Positions 29,726 through 39,442 of a DNA stretch of 64,000 nucleotides are shown one piece after another. Made by a program: the position numbers and the translations under genes. This DNA comes from an uncultured Rivibacter sp. (lineage in GTDB: Bacteria > Pseudomonadota > Gammaproteobacteria > Burkholderiales > Burkholderiaceae), in the NCBI GenBank assembly GCA_946480925.1, contig CAMLLU010000004.1:62001-126000 (forward strand), given 5' to 3'. Position 1 is the first letter of the stretch; every line of letters begins with the position of its first letter. The notes under the pieces are model-generated. The model searched no databases. It worked only from the letters and a program-made list of their open reading frames with translations, and was not told the origin of the DNA.

Positions 29726-30572
29726 TGAAGCGCCCCTGCTCGAACGCCGCAGCCTCGCGCGAGCGTGGATAGCGGCTGCGCAGCTGGGCGCCCAGGTCAC
29801 TGGCTCCCTGGCGGTTGCCCAGCCGGTTCTCGATGCGTGCGGCCAACCACAGCGTTTCTGCGTTGGATAGTTCAGGGATGTTGTTGACCCGGCGCACGTA
29901 GAAGCGGGCCCGTTCGTACTCACCCTTCTTGTAGAACAGGTCAGCCAGATTCACCGCGGTGGCGGGGTTGCCTGGGTCGAGCTCATAGGAGCGCAGCAGG
30001 GTCTTCTCGGCATCGGCAGTGCGCCCTGCCCGAACCTGACAGACACCCTGGGCCAAGAGGGTTACCGTCACCCCACGGTACTGAGGTTGAACGGCTGCCT
30101 GCTCGAACATCCGATCGGCTTCGACATAACGGCGGCGCTGGCACAGGAACCAGGCGTAGTTGTGCATCGCGCTGCCATCGCGGCCATTGAGCTGCAGCGA
30201 CCGGCGGAAGCTTTCTTCGGCCAGCGCTTCGTCGTTCAGCGTGGTGTAGATGAGCCCGCGGAGGTTGTAGGCCTCGGCGGAATTGGGGTCGGCCGCCAGC
30301 GCGTGCTTCAGCTCTTCGAGCGCGGTGCTGGTCTGGCCCTGGCTGTAGTAGGCGGAAGCCAGCTCAAGCCTGATGCGCGCGCGCTTCTGTGGATCGCCCT
30401 GGTCGGAGGCACCTGCAACGTTCTGCGAGCCAGTGGGCGCACGGGGGGTGGCGTCTGCAGCACTGGGAATGCTGGTCGTCGTTGTGGTGGTGGACACGCA
30501 GCCGGCCAATGCGGCGACCGCGACCGCACCCGCGAGGGCCCACTGCACCCTCGCCCATCGTCCCAACGTCAT
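29718..30572 (-). CDS. pilW: Type IV pilus biogenesis/stability lipoprotein PilW (PilF)
   Basis: Outer-membrane lipoprotein whose tetratricopeptide repeats help the PilQ secretin assemble. The lipobox is LAGC with Cys 25. TPR motifs follow, e.g. [20 protein letters not shown] and [20 protein letters not shown]. The length is 284 residues. A GGAGA site precedes the ATG at 30572, which overlaps the rlmN stop (ATGA). It suggests that the organism makes type IV pili, though no other pil genes are in the window. Confidence 0.88.
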   Translation of the reverse strand: MTLGRWARVQWALAGAVAVAALAGCVSTTTTTTSIPSAADATPRAPTGSQNVAGASDQGDPQKRARIRLELASAYYSQGQTSTALEELKHALAADPNSAEAYNLRGLIYTTLNDEALAEESFRRSLQLNGRDGSAMHNYAWFLCQRRRYVEADRMFEQAAVQPQYRGVTVTLLAQGVCQVRAGRTADAEKTLLRSYELDPGNPATAVNLADLFYKKGEYERARFYVRRVNNIPELSNAETLWLAARIENRLGNRQGASDLGAQLRSRYPRSREAAAFEQGRFNE

Positions 30573-31723
30573 GTTCTCGTCTCCTGCTGTGGCTTGCCGG
30601 CCTGTGCTTCTGATTGCTTCACGACCTTGATCGGTGCACGCGTCATGCGGCTGCGGGCATTGGTGCGGTCCTGGACTTCGCCGGCCAGCTGGCCGCAGGC
30701 GGCATCGATGTCGTCACCACGCGTCTTGCGCACGGTGGTCACGATACCTGCCTCGATGAGCACTTGAGCAAAGGCCTGCACACGCGCGTTGGACGAACGC
30801 TTCAGGCCCGATTGCGGGAAAGGATTGAACGGAATGAGGTTGAGCTTGCAAGACACACGCCCGGACACCAGATTCACCAGCTCGTGTGCGTGCCCGGGCG
30901 TGTCGTTGACACCGTCGAGCATGCAGTATTCAAAGGTGATGAAGTCACGCGGCGCGGCTTCGAGATACCGAACGCAGGCGTCGAGCAGCTCGTCAATGGG
31001 GTACTTGCGGTTCAGCGGCACGAGTTCGTCGCGCAACGCATCGTTGGTCGCGTGCAGCGAGACCGCCAGAGCCACAGGGCAATCGTCGCGCAAGCGGTCG
31101 ATCATCGGCACCACGCCGGAGGTGGAAACCGTGACACGGCGGCGCGACAGACCGTAACCGTGGTCATCGAGCATCACGCGCAGCGCCGGCACCAGGGCGG
31201 CGTAGTTCTGCAATGGTTCACCCATGCCCATCATCACCACGTTGGTGATGGCTCGGTCGCCCGGCTTGAGCGCAAGACGTGCCCTCAGCGTGTGTTCGGC
31301 GTGCCAGAGTTGCGCAAGGATCTCGCCAGTGGTGAGATTGCGGCTGAAGCCTTGATGGCCGGTAGAACAGAAACGGCAACCGACGGCACACCCGGCTTGA
31401 GACGACACACACAAGGTGCCACGGTCGTCTTCGGGAATGAACACCGTCTCGACGGCGTTGCCGCCCCCCACGTCGAACAGCCACTTGACGGTGCCGTCGG
31501 CCGAGACGTGTTCGCTGATCATCGACAGCGGCCGCACTTCTGCGGCTTCGGCCAGCTTGCCGCGCAGCGACTTGGCGAGATCGGACATCTGCTCGAAATC
31601 CGAAGCGCCCTTCTGGTGGATCCAGCGGAACAGTTGGACAGCGCGGAAGCGCTTTTCACCAAGCCGTTCGCAAAACGCGGCCAAGCCGTCGAGATCGAAA
31701 TCGAGCAGGTTGGCCACGGTCAT
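30569..31723 (-). CDS. rlmN: Dual-specificity 23S rRNA/tRNA adenine C2-methyltransferase RlmN
   Basis: Radical-SAM methylase acting on A2503 of 23S rRNA and A37 of some tRNAs. The 384-residue product has the CxxxCxxC cluster at 112-119 ([16 protein letters not shown]), a glycine-rich SAM region ([11 protein letters not shown]), and two catalytic Cys residues, in FEYCMLDG and in [12 protein letters not shown]. The tail after residue 365 is short and polar. Gene order ndk-rlmN-pilW is typical of betaproteobacteria. Confidence 0.97.
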   Translation of the reverse strand: MTVANLLDFDLDGLAAFCERLGEKRFRAVQLFRWIHQKGASDFEQMSDLAKSLRGKLAEAAEVRPLSMISEHVSADGTVKWLFDVGGGNAVETVFIPEDDRGTLCVSSQAGCAVGCRFCSTGHQGFSRNLTTGEILAQLWHAEHTLRARLALKPGDRAITNVVMMGMGEPLQNYAALVPALRVMLDDHGYGLSRRRVTVSTSGVVPMIDRLRDDCPVALAVSLHATNDALRDELVPLNRKYPIDELLDACVRYLEAAPRDFITFEYCMLDGVNDTPGHAHELVNLVSGRVSCKLNLIPFNPFPQSGLKRSSNARVQAFAQVLIEAGIVTTVRKTRGDDIDAACGQLAGEVQDRTNARSRMTRAPIKVVKQSEAQAGKPQQETRT

Positions 31724-31777
31724 GGTCGTGTTCGGCAGGTCTCCTGGTGGGGTTGGAGCGCCTGCCGATCTTGTGGT

Positions 31778-32203
31778 TCAGCGGCTGTAGACGTTCATGC
31801 CCGGGAAGAAGAACGCCACTTCCACGGCAGCGGTCTCGGGGGCGTCGGAGCCGTGCACGGCGTTGGCGTCGATGCTGTCGGCGAAGTCGGCGCGAATGGT
31901 GCCCTTCTCGGCCTTCTTCGGATCGGTGGCGCCCATCAGCTCACGGTTCTTGGCGATCGCGCCTTCACCCTCGAGCACCTGGATCATCACCGGGCCGGAG
32001 ATCATGAAATTCACGAGGTCGTTGAAGAACGGGCGGGCCTTGTGCACGGCATAGAAAGCCTCGGCTTCGCCGCGCGACAGGTGCGCCATCTTGGCGGCCA
32101 CGACCTTGAGGCCGGCGTTTTCAAAGCGGGTGTAGATCTGGCCGATGACGTTCTTGGCCACGGCGTCCGGCTTGATGATCGAAAGAGTGCGTTCCACGCC
32201 CAT
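31778..32203 (-). CDS. ndk: Nucleoside diphosphate kinase
   Basis: Transfers gamma-phosphate between nucleoside triphosphates and diphosphates. The 141-residue protein is a standard Ndk: [38 protein letters not shown], and phosphorylated His 117 in [12 protein letters not shown]. The start has a GGAGAAG site. First gene of a run toward rlmN and pilW. Confidence 0.98.
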   Translation of the reverse strand: MGVERTLSIIKPDAVAKNVIGQIYTRFENAGLKVVAAKMAHLSRGEAEAFYAVHKARPFFNDLVNFMISGPVMIQVLEGEGAIAKNRELMGATDPKKAEKGTIRADFADSIDANAVHGSDAPETAAVEVAFFFPGMNVYSR

Positions 32204-32241
32204 GTTTCTTCTCCAGAATCAATGATTTAGCAAAGTTTTTG

Positions 32242-32247
32242 ATTGTA
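32242..32247 (-). promoter_or_regulatory. Possible -10 element of ndk
   Basis: On the minus strand TACAAT lies about 40 bases upstream of the ndk start. The -35 region 17 bases further up is not a good match to consensus, so this is only a candidate. Confidence 0.35.
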
Positions 32248-32294
32248 CTGCGCGAAGCGGTTTTGCCGATGACCGCTCCGCCTGATGGACGCTG

Positions 32295-34214
32295 TCAGCG
32301 GCCGCGCCTTCCACCGCCACCGCCACCGCCACCGCCACCGCCACCGCCACCGCCACCGCCACCGCCAGCGCCGCCGCCTCGACGGCCACCGCCGCCTACC
32401 TTGCGGAAGAACGCGTCGGCGCCGATGTAGCCGATGGAGGTTTGCATCGGATCCGGCTGACGCGGACCGCCTTTTTTGTTGCCGCCACCTTGTTGCCCAC
32501 CGTCCTGGCTGGGCCGACCGAAGCCGCTGCTGATGCGCTTGGAACCGGTTGCGAACCGCCGATCGAAGGTTTGCTCCAGCGGGTTGGGAATGAACATCGG
32601 ATCCTGTGGCTCGCCGGGCTCACCCATCGGCGGCTGATTGCCCCGCCCCGGATTGCCGCCACCGCGACGCTGGTTCTGTTGCCCCTTCTTGCCGGCCGGG
32701 CCGCTTTGGCCCTTCGCCTGCTGCCCGCCTTTGCCCTGCTTGTTGCGGCGCCCTCGGTTGTTGCCTCCGCGATCCCCCTCGGGCTGGCCTTCAGTACTGC
32801 GCGGCTCCCCGCCGGCCAGCCGACGGATGGCGCGCACGTCGTTTTCGTCGAGTTCGACCCACACGCCGCGCTTCAGACCACGGGGCAGCACCACCGTGCC
32901 ATAGCGGATGCGGATCAGGCGGCTCACCGCCAACCCGACAGAGTCGAACAGCTTGCGCACCTCGCGGTTGCGCCCTTCGGAAATGACCACGCGATACCAG
33001 CGGTTGGCACCGTCGCCCCCACCTTCTTCGATGGACCTGAAGGCCGCCTGTTGGCCGTCGACCTCCACCCCGTCGAGCAGTTTCTGGCGGGCTTCGGCAT
33101 CCAGCGAACCCAGCACACGCACCGCATACTCGCGCTCCACGCCGAAGCGCGGGTGCATCAGCTGGTTGGCAAGCTCACCGGAGTTGGTGAACAGCAGCAG
33201 GCCTTCGGTGTTGATGTCGAGCCGGCCGACGGATTGCCACTTGCCCTGCTGCAGCTTGGGCAAACGGCGGAACACCGTCGGGCGGTTTTCCGGGTCGTTG
33301 TGCGTGACCACCTCGCCAACCGGCTTGTGGTAGGCCAGCACCCTTGCCGGCGGGGGCGCGATGCGCACCTTGATCGCCCTGCCGCTCACCTTGACCTGGT
33401 CGCCAAACGAGATGCGCTGGCCGATGTGCGCCGGCTCACCGTTGACCGAGATACGGCCTTCCAAGATGAGCTGCTCCATGTCGCGCCGCGAGCCGATGCC
33501 GGCCTGGGCCAGCACCTTGTGCAGCTTCGGCGCCTCGGGTTCGGGGCGTAGCACACGCTTGGTCGGCTCAGCCTGCGCCTCTTCAGCCGGCTCTTCGTCG
33601 CGGTCGTATTCACCCGACTGCACGTCCGCAAAACGCTCGACGGACAGCGCCTGTACCTGCGCAGATCGACCCGCACCACGCGGCTGGTCGCCGGCACGTT
33701 CAGCGCCCCGCTCACCACGATTGCGATCGCGCCGGCGGTTGCGACCACGGCGATCGCGCCCTTCGGAATCCGCGTCTGCCTGCCCCTCGCTCGACTCGCC
33801 CTCACCGACTCCAGACGCCAAGGCCGGCGTGCTTTCAGCCGCACCTGACTCGTTATCGCTGGCGCCAACAGGTTCGGACACCGGCGGTGCAACGACATCA
33901 CGTGAGGCCACCGGTTCAACTTCTACAGCCGCCGCAGCAGCATCGCGGGCAGGCGCCGACTCTTCAGCAGCCACTTTGCGACGGCGGGTGCGTTTGGCAG
34001 GCGCTGCAGGCACATCGGTCGTTTCAGCGGGCTGCGGCTGTTCGCCATCAGCAGCGGCCGCCTCCGACACCGGTTTGTCAGCGGTCTTGCGAGAGGTACG
34101 CCGGCGACGGACCGGTGCCTCCTGCTCCGCAGGCTCCTGCGCTTCGTTGCTGGCGTTCGCCGCGCCCTCCTTGACGTCGGTGGGTGCAGGCAAGCTGTCG
34201 TCGGGTGCGTTCAT
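32295..34214 (-). CDS. rluB: RluB-type 23S rRNA pseudouridine synthase with disordered N-terminus and polyglycine tail
   Basis: RsuA-family synthase that modifies 23S rRNA. The start is the ATG at 34214, just after the scpB stop, giving 639 residues against about 290 in E. coli RluB. The first 240 residues are low-complexity (Ala/Glu/Arg-rich, with RRDRNRGERGAERAGD). Then come an S4 domain (LHKVLAQAGIGSRRDMEQLI) and the catalytic domain with Asp in GRLDINTEGLLLFTNSG. The last 170 residues are Gly/Gln/Arg-rich and end in a glycine run encoded by a hexanucleotide repeat. Long basic extensions occur in other Burkholderiales RluB proteins; RNA binding is a guess. Confidence 0.88.
   Translation of the reverse strand: MNAPDDSLPAPTDVKEGAANASNEAQEPAEQEAPVRRRRTSRKTADKPVSEAAAADGEQPQPAETTDVPAAPAKRTRRRKVAAEESAPARDAAAAAVEVEPVASRDVVAPPVSEPVGASDNESGAAESTPALASGVGEGESSEGQADADSEGRDRRGRNRRRDRNRGERGAERAGDQPRGAGRSAQVQALSVERFADVQSGEYDRDEEPAEEAQAEPTKRVLRPEPEAPKLHKVLAQAGIGSRRDMEQLILEGRISVNGEPAHIGQRISFGDQVKVSGRAIKVRIAPPPARVLAYHKPVGEVVTHNDPENRPTVFRRLPKLQQGKWQSVGRLDINTEGLLLFTNSGELANQLMHPRFGVEREYAVRVLGSLDAEARQKLLDGVEVDGQQAAFRSIEEGGGDGANRWYRVVISEGRNREVRKLFDSVGLAVSRLIRIRYGTVVLPRGLKRGVWVELDENDVRAIRRLAGGEPRSTEGQPEGDRGGNNRGRRNKQGKGGQQAKGQSGPAGKKGQQNQRRGGGNPGRGNQPPMGEPGEPQDPMFIPNPLEQTFDRRFATGSKRISSGFGRPSQDGGQQGGGNKKGGPRQPDPMQTSIGYIGADAFFRKVGGGGRRGGGAGGGGGGGGGGGGGGGGGGGRRGR
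32311..32364. repeat. (CCACCG)9 hexanucleotide tandem repeat inside the rluB 3' end
   Basis: Nine perfect copies of CCACCG on the plus strand, read on the minus strand as GGT/GGC glycine codons of the C-terminal tail. Imperfect CCG/CCA-rich copies flank it. A six-base unit keeps the frame, so slippage would change only the number of glycines, two per unit. Confidence 0.95.
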
Positions 34215-34225
34215 GCGTGTGGGCG

Positions 34226-35068
34226 TCAAGCCTGGGGTTGTGACGATGGCTCATCGTCGATAACGGAAGCGGCATCGGCAGTAGGCTCGGCCACTTCGGA
34301 AGCATCTTGTGCGGCCGCATTGACTTCCGGCTCGCGGATTTCTGGCATTCCTTCGAGCGCTGCATCCTGTGCTGGCTCGGGGGCCCGTGCATCGCCGTCG
34401 CGGCCAGCGGCATGCGACTCTTGTTGCGCATCGACTCCAGGGAACACAGCCGTCGCGGCCTCGCCGCTCTCGCCATGCACTGCGTCGTGCGACGCCATCG
34501 CGTCGAGCAGCGATCCCTGTTCGGGCAATGCTTCCTGAAGAGCCGCCGCAGTGGGCGCCATACCGTCAAGCGCGGGCAACTGCTCGAGGGACGCGAGGCC
34601 CAAGTCATCGAGGAATTGCCGCGTAGTCGCATACAGCGCCGGGCGCCCGGGCGCCTCGCGATAGCCGATCGCGTCGATCCAGCCCCGGTCTTCAAGCTGC
34701 TTGATGATCTGGCTACTGACCGTGACGCCACGAATGTCTTCTATATCGCCGCGCGTCACCGGCTGACGGTAGGCAATGATCGCTAGCGTCTCCATCGTCG
34801 CGCGCGAATACTTCGGCGGCTTTTCCGGATGCAGACGGTCGAGATACTCGCGCATCTCTGGGCGGCTCTGGAAACGCCAGCCGGTGGCCAGCGCCATTAG
34901 CTCAACACCCCGGCCTTCCCAGTCGCGAACGAGTTCATCGAGCAGGCTGCGCAAGGTGTCGGGATTGATCTGGTCGTCGAACAGCGTACGCATGTCACGC
35001 AGCGGCATGGGCTGCTGCGCGCAGATGAGCGCGGTCTCTAGGACGCGCTTTGCATCCTCAGTGTTCAT
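34226..35068 (-). CDS. scpB: Segregation and condensation protein B
   Basis: Kleisin-associated winged-helix protein of the SMC-ScpAB chromosome condensin. The 280-residue protein has tandem winged-helix domains at about 5-180: [40 protein letters not shown] and the [20 protein letters not shown] segment typical of ScpB. The last 100 residues are acidic and low-complexity. It directly precedes rluB, as in many bacteria. No scpA is in the window. Confidence 0.93.
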   Translation of the reverse strand: MNTEDAKRVLETALICAQQPMPLRDMRTLFDDQINPDTLRSLLDELVRDWEGRGVELMALATGWRFQSRPEMREYLDRLHPEKPPKYSRATMETLAIIAYRQPVTRGDIEDIRGVTVSSQIIKQLEDRGWIDAIGYREAPGRPALYATTRQFLDDLGLASLEQLPALDGMAPTAAALQEALPEQGSLLDAMASHDAVHGESGEAATAVFPGVDAQQESHAAGRDGDARAPEPAQDAALEGMPEIREPEVNAAAQDASEVAEPTADAASVIDDEPSSQPQA

Positions 35069-35317
35069 GGAATCCGTTTCACTCTTGGCGGCCGTTCAGG
35101 CGGCCACACGGGCTGGAGCCTGGCGAGCATTGCACCTGTCGTACCGCCCCTTTACGAAAATACGGAGCGCGGCGTGGTGCGAATACCGAGGGACCGTTGC
35201 GGTTCGTGCCTGTACAGCAGGAAGTTGCCCGAACACCGCTTGGGTTCTAAGGCAGAAGGCCAGTTCGTGAGCCAAGCCGTCTGCGCCAGGGAAGCTGGAC
35301 GACATTGTACCGAAGGC

Positions 35318-36313
35318 TCAGGGCGTCTGGCAGATCTGTTGCCAGGCGGCCTGAAGGTCGGAAGGCAGCGACGCTTCGAACGCCATGGCGTCGCCACTGA
35401 CCGGGTGGGCGAAGCCCAGCCTTGCCGCATGCAAGGCCTGGCGGTTCAGCCTGAGCAGCGGCTTGCCGCCATACAGGCCGTCAGCCAACAGCGGATGCCC
35501 ACGCGATGCCAGATGCACACGGATCTGATGCGTGCGGCCTGTATGCAACGCGCAGCGCACGGCGCTCATCGCTACACCGGCGATCTCGGCTGCCGCCAAG
35601 CGCTCGACATCCGTTCGGGCAAATTTCCCGCTGGCAACCACCGCCATGCGAATCCGCGAGATGGGATCTCGTCCGATCGGCGCATCCACGGAAAACGGCG
35701 TGGGCGGCACCGTGCCATGAACAAGCGCAAGGTATTGGCGCCGCACCTCACGTGCCGCGATGGCCCGCACCAATGCTGTAACCGCCGCGAGGGTCTTGCC
35801 GACCACCATCAGGCCGCTGGTGTCCTTGTCGAGCCGATGCACGATGCCTGCACGCGGCAACGATGCGGCGCCCGCATGATGCGCAAGCAGACCGTTGAGC
35901 AGCGTGCCCGACCAGTTGCCTGCTGCCGGGTGAACCACCAAGCCAGCCGGCTTGTCGATGACCAGCAAGTGCCCGTCCTCATACACGATGGTCAGCGGCA
36001 CAGGCTCCGGCCGGAACGCGCGGCTCTCGGCCGGCGGCACCAATTCAACATCAACGCGTTGGCCGAGCACGAGCTTCCGTGACGCAGTCGCCACGGCCCG
36101 CCCGTCGACGCGGACATGCCCCTTTTCGATGAGGCCCTGCAGGTGGCTGCGAGAAAACTCCGGCGCCATGACCACAAGCAGCTTGTCGAGACGCTGCGCG
36201 TGGCCCGCATCGCCTACCACCGTGCTGCGCTGCTCGAAGTCGCTACCGGCCGGCTCTGCGGTCTCGGTGTCATCGTCCGGCTCGCCCTGCAGGGGCTCGG
36301 AGGGGGCGACCAT
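35318..36313 (-). CDS. rluD: RluD-type 23S rRNA pseudouridine synthase
   Basis: RluA-family synthase, probably for the helix 69 uridines of 23S rRNA. It has an N-terminal S4 domain (QRLDKLLVVMAPEFSRSHLQ) and the catalytic motif with Asp, HRLDKDTSGLMVVGKT, followed by GRTHQIRVHLASRGHPLLAD. The start is uncertain: the ATG at 36313 (331 residues) is used here, but an in-frame GTG at 36334 is possible. It is divergent from bamD with about 50 bp between the start codons, the same arrangement as in E. coli rluD-bamD. Confidence 0.9.
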   Translation of the reverse strand: MVAPSEPLQGEPDDDTETAEPAGSDFEQRSTVVGDAGHAQRLDKLLVVMAPEFSRSHLQGLIEKGHVRVDGRAVATASRKLVLGQRVDVELVPPAESRAFRPEPVPLTIVYEDGHLLVIDKPAGLVVHPAAGNWSGTLLNGLLAHHAGAASLPRAGIVHRLDKDTSGLMVVGKTLAAVTALVRAIAAREVRRQYLALVHGTVPPTPFSVDAPIGRDPISRIRMAVVASGKFARTDVERLAAAEIAGVAMSAVRCALHTGRTHQIRVHLASRGHPLLADGLYGGKPLLRLNRQALHAARLGFAHPVSGDAMAFEASLPSDLQAAWQQICQTP

Positions 36314-36364
36314 ATACTGTCGGCTGGTTTGCACGGGAAGCGGCGCCGCCGCAGGTCGAAGTTG

Positions 36365-37186
36365 ATGAATCTGTTCTGCTTGCAGGATCGTGGCCTGCGC
36401 TGGCTACGATGCGCAACCACCGTCGCGGTGGTGGGCCTTCTGAGCGCGTGCGGCTCGCTGTCGCAAGACGAGTTCGCTCGCATAAGCAACGAAAAATTGT
36501 ACGCGGACGCCCGCGACGAGATCTCGACCGGCAACTACGAGCGCGCGATCAAGATGCTCGAGAAGCTGGAAGGTCGCGCCGCAGGCACCCTGCTGGCGCA
36601 GCAAGCCCAGATCGAACTTGCACACGCCTACTACAAGACAGGCGAGAAAGCGCAGGCGCTCTCGACCATCGAACGCTTCATCAAGCTGCATCCGTCCAGC
36701 CCGGCGATCGACTACGCGTACTACCTGCAAGGCCTGATCAACTTCAACGACGACCTGGGCCTGTTTGGCAAGCTGGCACGGCAGGATCTTTCGGAGCGAG
36801 ACCAGCAGGCCTCCCGTGACTCTTACCAGTCGTTCAAGCAGCTGGTCGAGCAGTTTCCGGACTCGAAGTACGCACCCGATGCGCGCCTGCGCATGAACTA
36901 CATCATCAACTCGCTGGCCGCCTACGAGGTGCACGTGGCGCGCTACTACTACCGCCGAGGCGCCTATGTGGCGGCAGCCAATCGGGCGCAGCAGGCCGTG
37001 CAGGAGTTCCGCAGCGCTCCCGCGGCAGAAGAGGCGCTGTACATCATGGCCAGGAGCTATGACCGGCTGGGCCTGATGCAACTGCGCGATGACGCCGAGC
37101 GCGTGCTGAAGCAGAACTTCCCCCAAAGCGCCTTCCTATCCGGCGGGTTCCGCGCGCCGGACAAGCCCTGGTGGCAGCTCTGGTAA
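36365..37186 (+). CDS. bamD: Outer membrane protein assembly factor BamD
   Basis: Essential lipoprotein of the BAM complex. The start is the ATG at 36365 (MNLFCLQDRGLRWLRC), giving a lipoprotein signal with LLSAC and lipidated Cys 29. The rest is five TPR-like helical repeats: LYADARDEISTGNYERAIKM, QIELAHAYYKTGEKAQALST, and the conserved KYAPDARLRMNYI. Product 273 residues. Divergent from rluD, convergent with the helicase gene (1 bp between stops, no terminator seen). Confidence 0.94.
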   Translation: MNLFCLQDRGLRWLRCATTVAVVGLLSACGSLSQDEFARISNEKLYADARDEISTGNYERAIKMLEKLEGRAAGTLLAQQAQIELAHAYYKTGEKAQALSTIERFIKLHPSSPAIDYAYYLQGLINFNDDLGLFGKLARQDLSERDQQASRDSYQSFKQLVEQFPDSKYAPDARLRMNYIINSLAAYEVHVARYYYRRGAYVAAANRAQQAVQEFRSAPAAEEALYIMARSYDRLGLMQLRDDAERVLKQNFPQSAFLSGGFRAPDKPWWQLW

Positions 37187-37187
37187 G

Positions 37188-39179
37188 TCACAGACCCAGG
37201 CGCTGCTCGGCCAGCTGCAATAGCCAGTCGCGCGCCTCCGCCTCGCTCACCAGCGGGGTCATCGGCGGCAGTGCGGCGCGCAAGCGCCGTCCGTAGTTCA
37301 TCTGCGCCATCCTCGGGTCGCAGATCACCAGCAAACCATGATCTGCCTCGGTTCGGATCAAGCGGCCGGCACCCTGCTTCAACGACACCGCCGCTTCAGC
37401 CACGAAGTAGTCACTGAAGGCATTGCGGCCTTCGGTCTCGAGGCGCTTCACTCGTGCCTCGACCAGGGGATCGTTCGGCGGCGGAAAAGGCAGCTTGTCG
37501 ATCATCACGCATTGCAACGCGTCGCCCGGTACGTCGATGCCTTCCCAGAAGCTTTGAGAACCCACCAGCACGCTGCGCGGTGTTGCCAGGAACTGCTGCA
37601 GTAGCTGGCGCTTCGGAGAGCGGCCTTGCACCAGCACCTGAATGGGTCCACCCGGGGCACTCATCAGGGGCTCCGCGAGCGCCTCGCTAATGGTCTGCAG
37701 CGCCCGAAGGGTTGTCGTCAGCACGAAGGTTCGGCCACCCAGCGCAATTGCGAGCTCTACGGCAAGTTGTGCCACAGCCAGCGGATGGCACGGCTCGTTG
37801 GGCTTCGGAAAGACACGCGGGACATACAGACGCGCCTGAGCTTCATAGTCGAACGGGCTGCCCACACGCAGTGTGCGCGCTTCTTCGAGCCCGGCCGATT
37901 CGGTGAACCAGGACAGCCTTTCGTCGTCGCCCAGCGTGGCCGATGTGAAAACCCAGGCCTTGGGCGCGCGCTCGATCTGTTCGCGCATGGCCGCACGCAC
38001 GTCGAGCGGCGATTCCACCAGCCGAGCCTGATGTGCCGTGAGGTCGATCCAGCGTACCTGTCCTGGCTGGGCAGGGAGCAGGAAACCCTGCGCACGTTGG
38101 GTAAGGTTGTGCGCCCGATCGACCAGCTTGGCAAAGTCCGGCGACAGCTCGCTCACCATGTCGAGCGCCTCATGCGCAGCGGCACAGGCTTGCGCCAGCG
38201 TGTCTACGGCCGCGCGGAAATCTTCGCGTGATTCGCGCTCATCCCAGCGTAGCTTGATGGCGCTGCGCACATCCCGGAGCGCGCCGGCAGCGGCAATGCG
38301 CAAGTCGCGCGCAGCGCGGTCGCAGACGGCCGCAAGGTCGTTCCATGGCGCCAGCCCGCGTGCCTGCTGCAAGCCGGCAGCGAGCATGTCGCGCGCAAAG
38401 TCGAGCACCTGGCTCGTGCCGAGCGTGGTGCCGAGGAACTGCACGCCGGCCTCGGCAAGCTGGTGAGCCTCGTCGAACACGGCGATGTCCACGCTGGGCA
38501 GCAGCTCCGCTACGCCACTGTCGCGCAACGCCACGTCTGCAAAGAACAGGTGGTGGTTGATCACCACCACGTCGGCGGCCATCGCATCGCGGCGCGCTTT
38601 CATCACGTGGCAGTTGCGGTATTGCGGACACTCCGAGCCAAGGCAGTTCTCGCGCGTGGACGTGACCAGGGGAATGACGGGCGAACGTTCATCGAGCCCT
38701 TCGAGTTCGGCCAGGTCGCCACTCGTCGTGCTGTTGGACCAGTTCTCGATGCGTGCCAGCGCCCGCACGGCGAAGCGGTCGGGCAGTTCGGCGGATTGGC
38801 GCGCCTGCGCCAGACGGTGCAGGCAAAGATAGCTGCCCCGCCCCTTGAGCAATGCCGTCGTCACAGGCACTTGCAGCGCCTCGCGCAAGCGCGGTAAGTC
38901 ACGCAAGAACAACTGGTCCTGCAGGCTTTTCGTTGCGGTGCTGATGAGCGCGCGGCCGCCCGACAGCAACGTCGGCACGAGGTAGGCGAAGGTCTTGCCG
39001 ACGCCCGTGCCTGCCTCGGCGACAAGGACTTCGCGTGTGTCGATGGCAGCCGCCACCTCGGTGGCAAAACGCACCTGCGGCTCGCGCTCGCGATAACCGG
39101 CATCGGCTCGGGCCAATGCACCGCTCGGTGCGAATGCAGCGGCCACTGCCTCCTGCAGCTCAGAGGCAGGCTGGCTCAC
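37188..39179 (-). CDS. ATP-dependent DNA helicase of the DinG/YoaA family
   Basis: XPD-like 5'-3' superfamily 2 helicase. The 663-residue protein has Walker A AEAGTGVGKTFAYLVP (Lys 62), DEAH box VFDEAHQ, a likely [4Fe-4S] set of Cys residues in SYLCLHRL and NCLGSECPQYRNC, the INHHLFF motif, and motif VI GAGRLIRTEADHG. It is closer to YoaA than DinG in length. The start is GTG at 39179, overlapping the YdcH-family stop by 4 bp (GTGA). Likely role: replication-associated repair. Confidence 0.92.
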   Translation of the reverse strand: MSQPASELQEAVAAAFAPSGALARADAGYREREPQVRFATEVAAAIDTREVLVAEAGTGVGKTFAYLVPTLLSGGRALISTATKSLQDQLFLRDLPRLREALQVPVTTALLKGRGSYLCLHRLAQARQSAELPDRFAVRALARIENWSNSTTSGDLAELEGLDERSPVIPLVTSTRENCLGSECPQYRNCHVMKARRDAMAADVVVINHHLFFADVALRDSGVAELLPSVDIAVFDEAHQLAEAGVQFLGTTLGTSQVLDFARDMLAAGLQQARGLAPWNDLAAVCDRAARDLRIAAAGALRDVRSAIKLRWDERESREDFRAAVDTLAQACAAAHEALDMVSELSPDFAKLVDRAHNLTQRAQGFLLPAQPGQVRWIDLTAHQARLVESPLDVRAAMREQIERAPKAWVFTSATLGDDERLSWFTESAGLEEARTLRVGSPFDYEAQARLYVPRVFPKPNEPCHPLAVAQLAVELAIALGGRTFVLTTTLRALQTISEALAEPLMSAPGGPIQVLVQGRSPKRQLLQQFLATPRSVLVGSQSFWEGIDVPGDALQCVMIDKLPFPPPNDPLVEARVKRLETEGRNAFSDYFVAEAAVSLKQGAGRLIRTEADHGLLVICDPRMAQMNYGRRLRAALPPMTPLVSEAEARDWLLQLAEQRLGL

Positions 39180-39379
39180 GCGGGTTCTTTCGGGGAAAGT
39201 TCGGCTTCGAGGCGGGCAATCTGGTCTCTTAGCATCAGGCGACGCTTCTTCAGTCGACGCAAGGCCAGTTCATCCTTGGCTGGTGCGGTCGCGGTCTGGT
39301 CGATCAGGCTGTCGAGGTCAGCGTGTTCGATGCGCAGTTCGATCAGGCGGCGCTGCGGAGAGTGCAGGTTGTCATCCAT
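39176..39379 (-). CDS. YdcH/DUF465 family small coiled-coil protein
   Basis: 67-residue protein, nearly all helical with high charge: RLIELRIEHADLDSLIDQ, then LALRRLKKRRLMLRDQIARL. The pattern (IEHADLD near the start, LKKxRLxLRDxI near the end) is that of the YdcH/DUF465 family, whose function is unknown. It is translationally coupled to the helicase downstream. The divergent PP2C gene starts 63 bp away. Confidence 0.85.
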   Translation of the reverse strand: MDDNLHSPQRRLIELRIEHADLDSLIDQTATAPAKDELALRRLKKRRLMLRDQIARLEAELSPKEPA

Positions 39380-39442
39380 GGCGCACGCTGGTGAGAGATT
39401 TTCGAGATTCGAATGAACCCAAAACGATTATAGTTTTCGGCC

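Noticed and set aside
32311..32364. Possible CRISPR-like repeat
   Set aside because: Six-base tandem units without spacers; a simple sequence repeat in a coding region.
32239..32430. Short plus-strand frame with polyproline
   Set aside because: It is the reverse complement of the glycine-coding hexanucleotide repeat in rluB.
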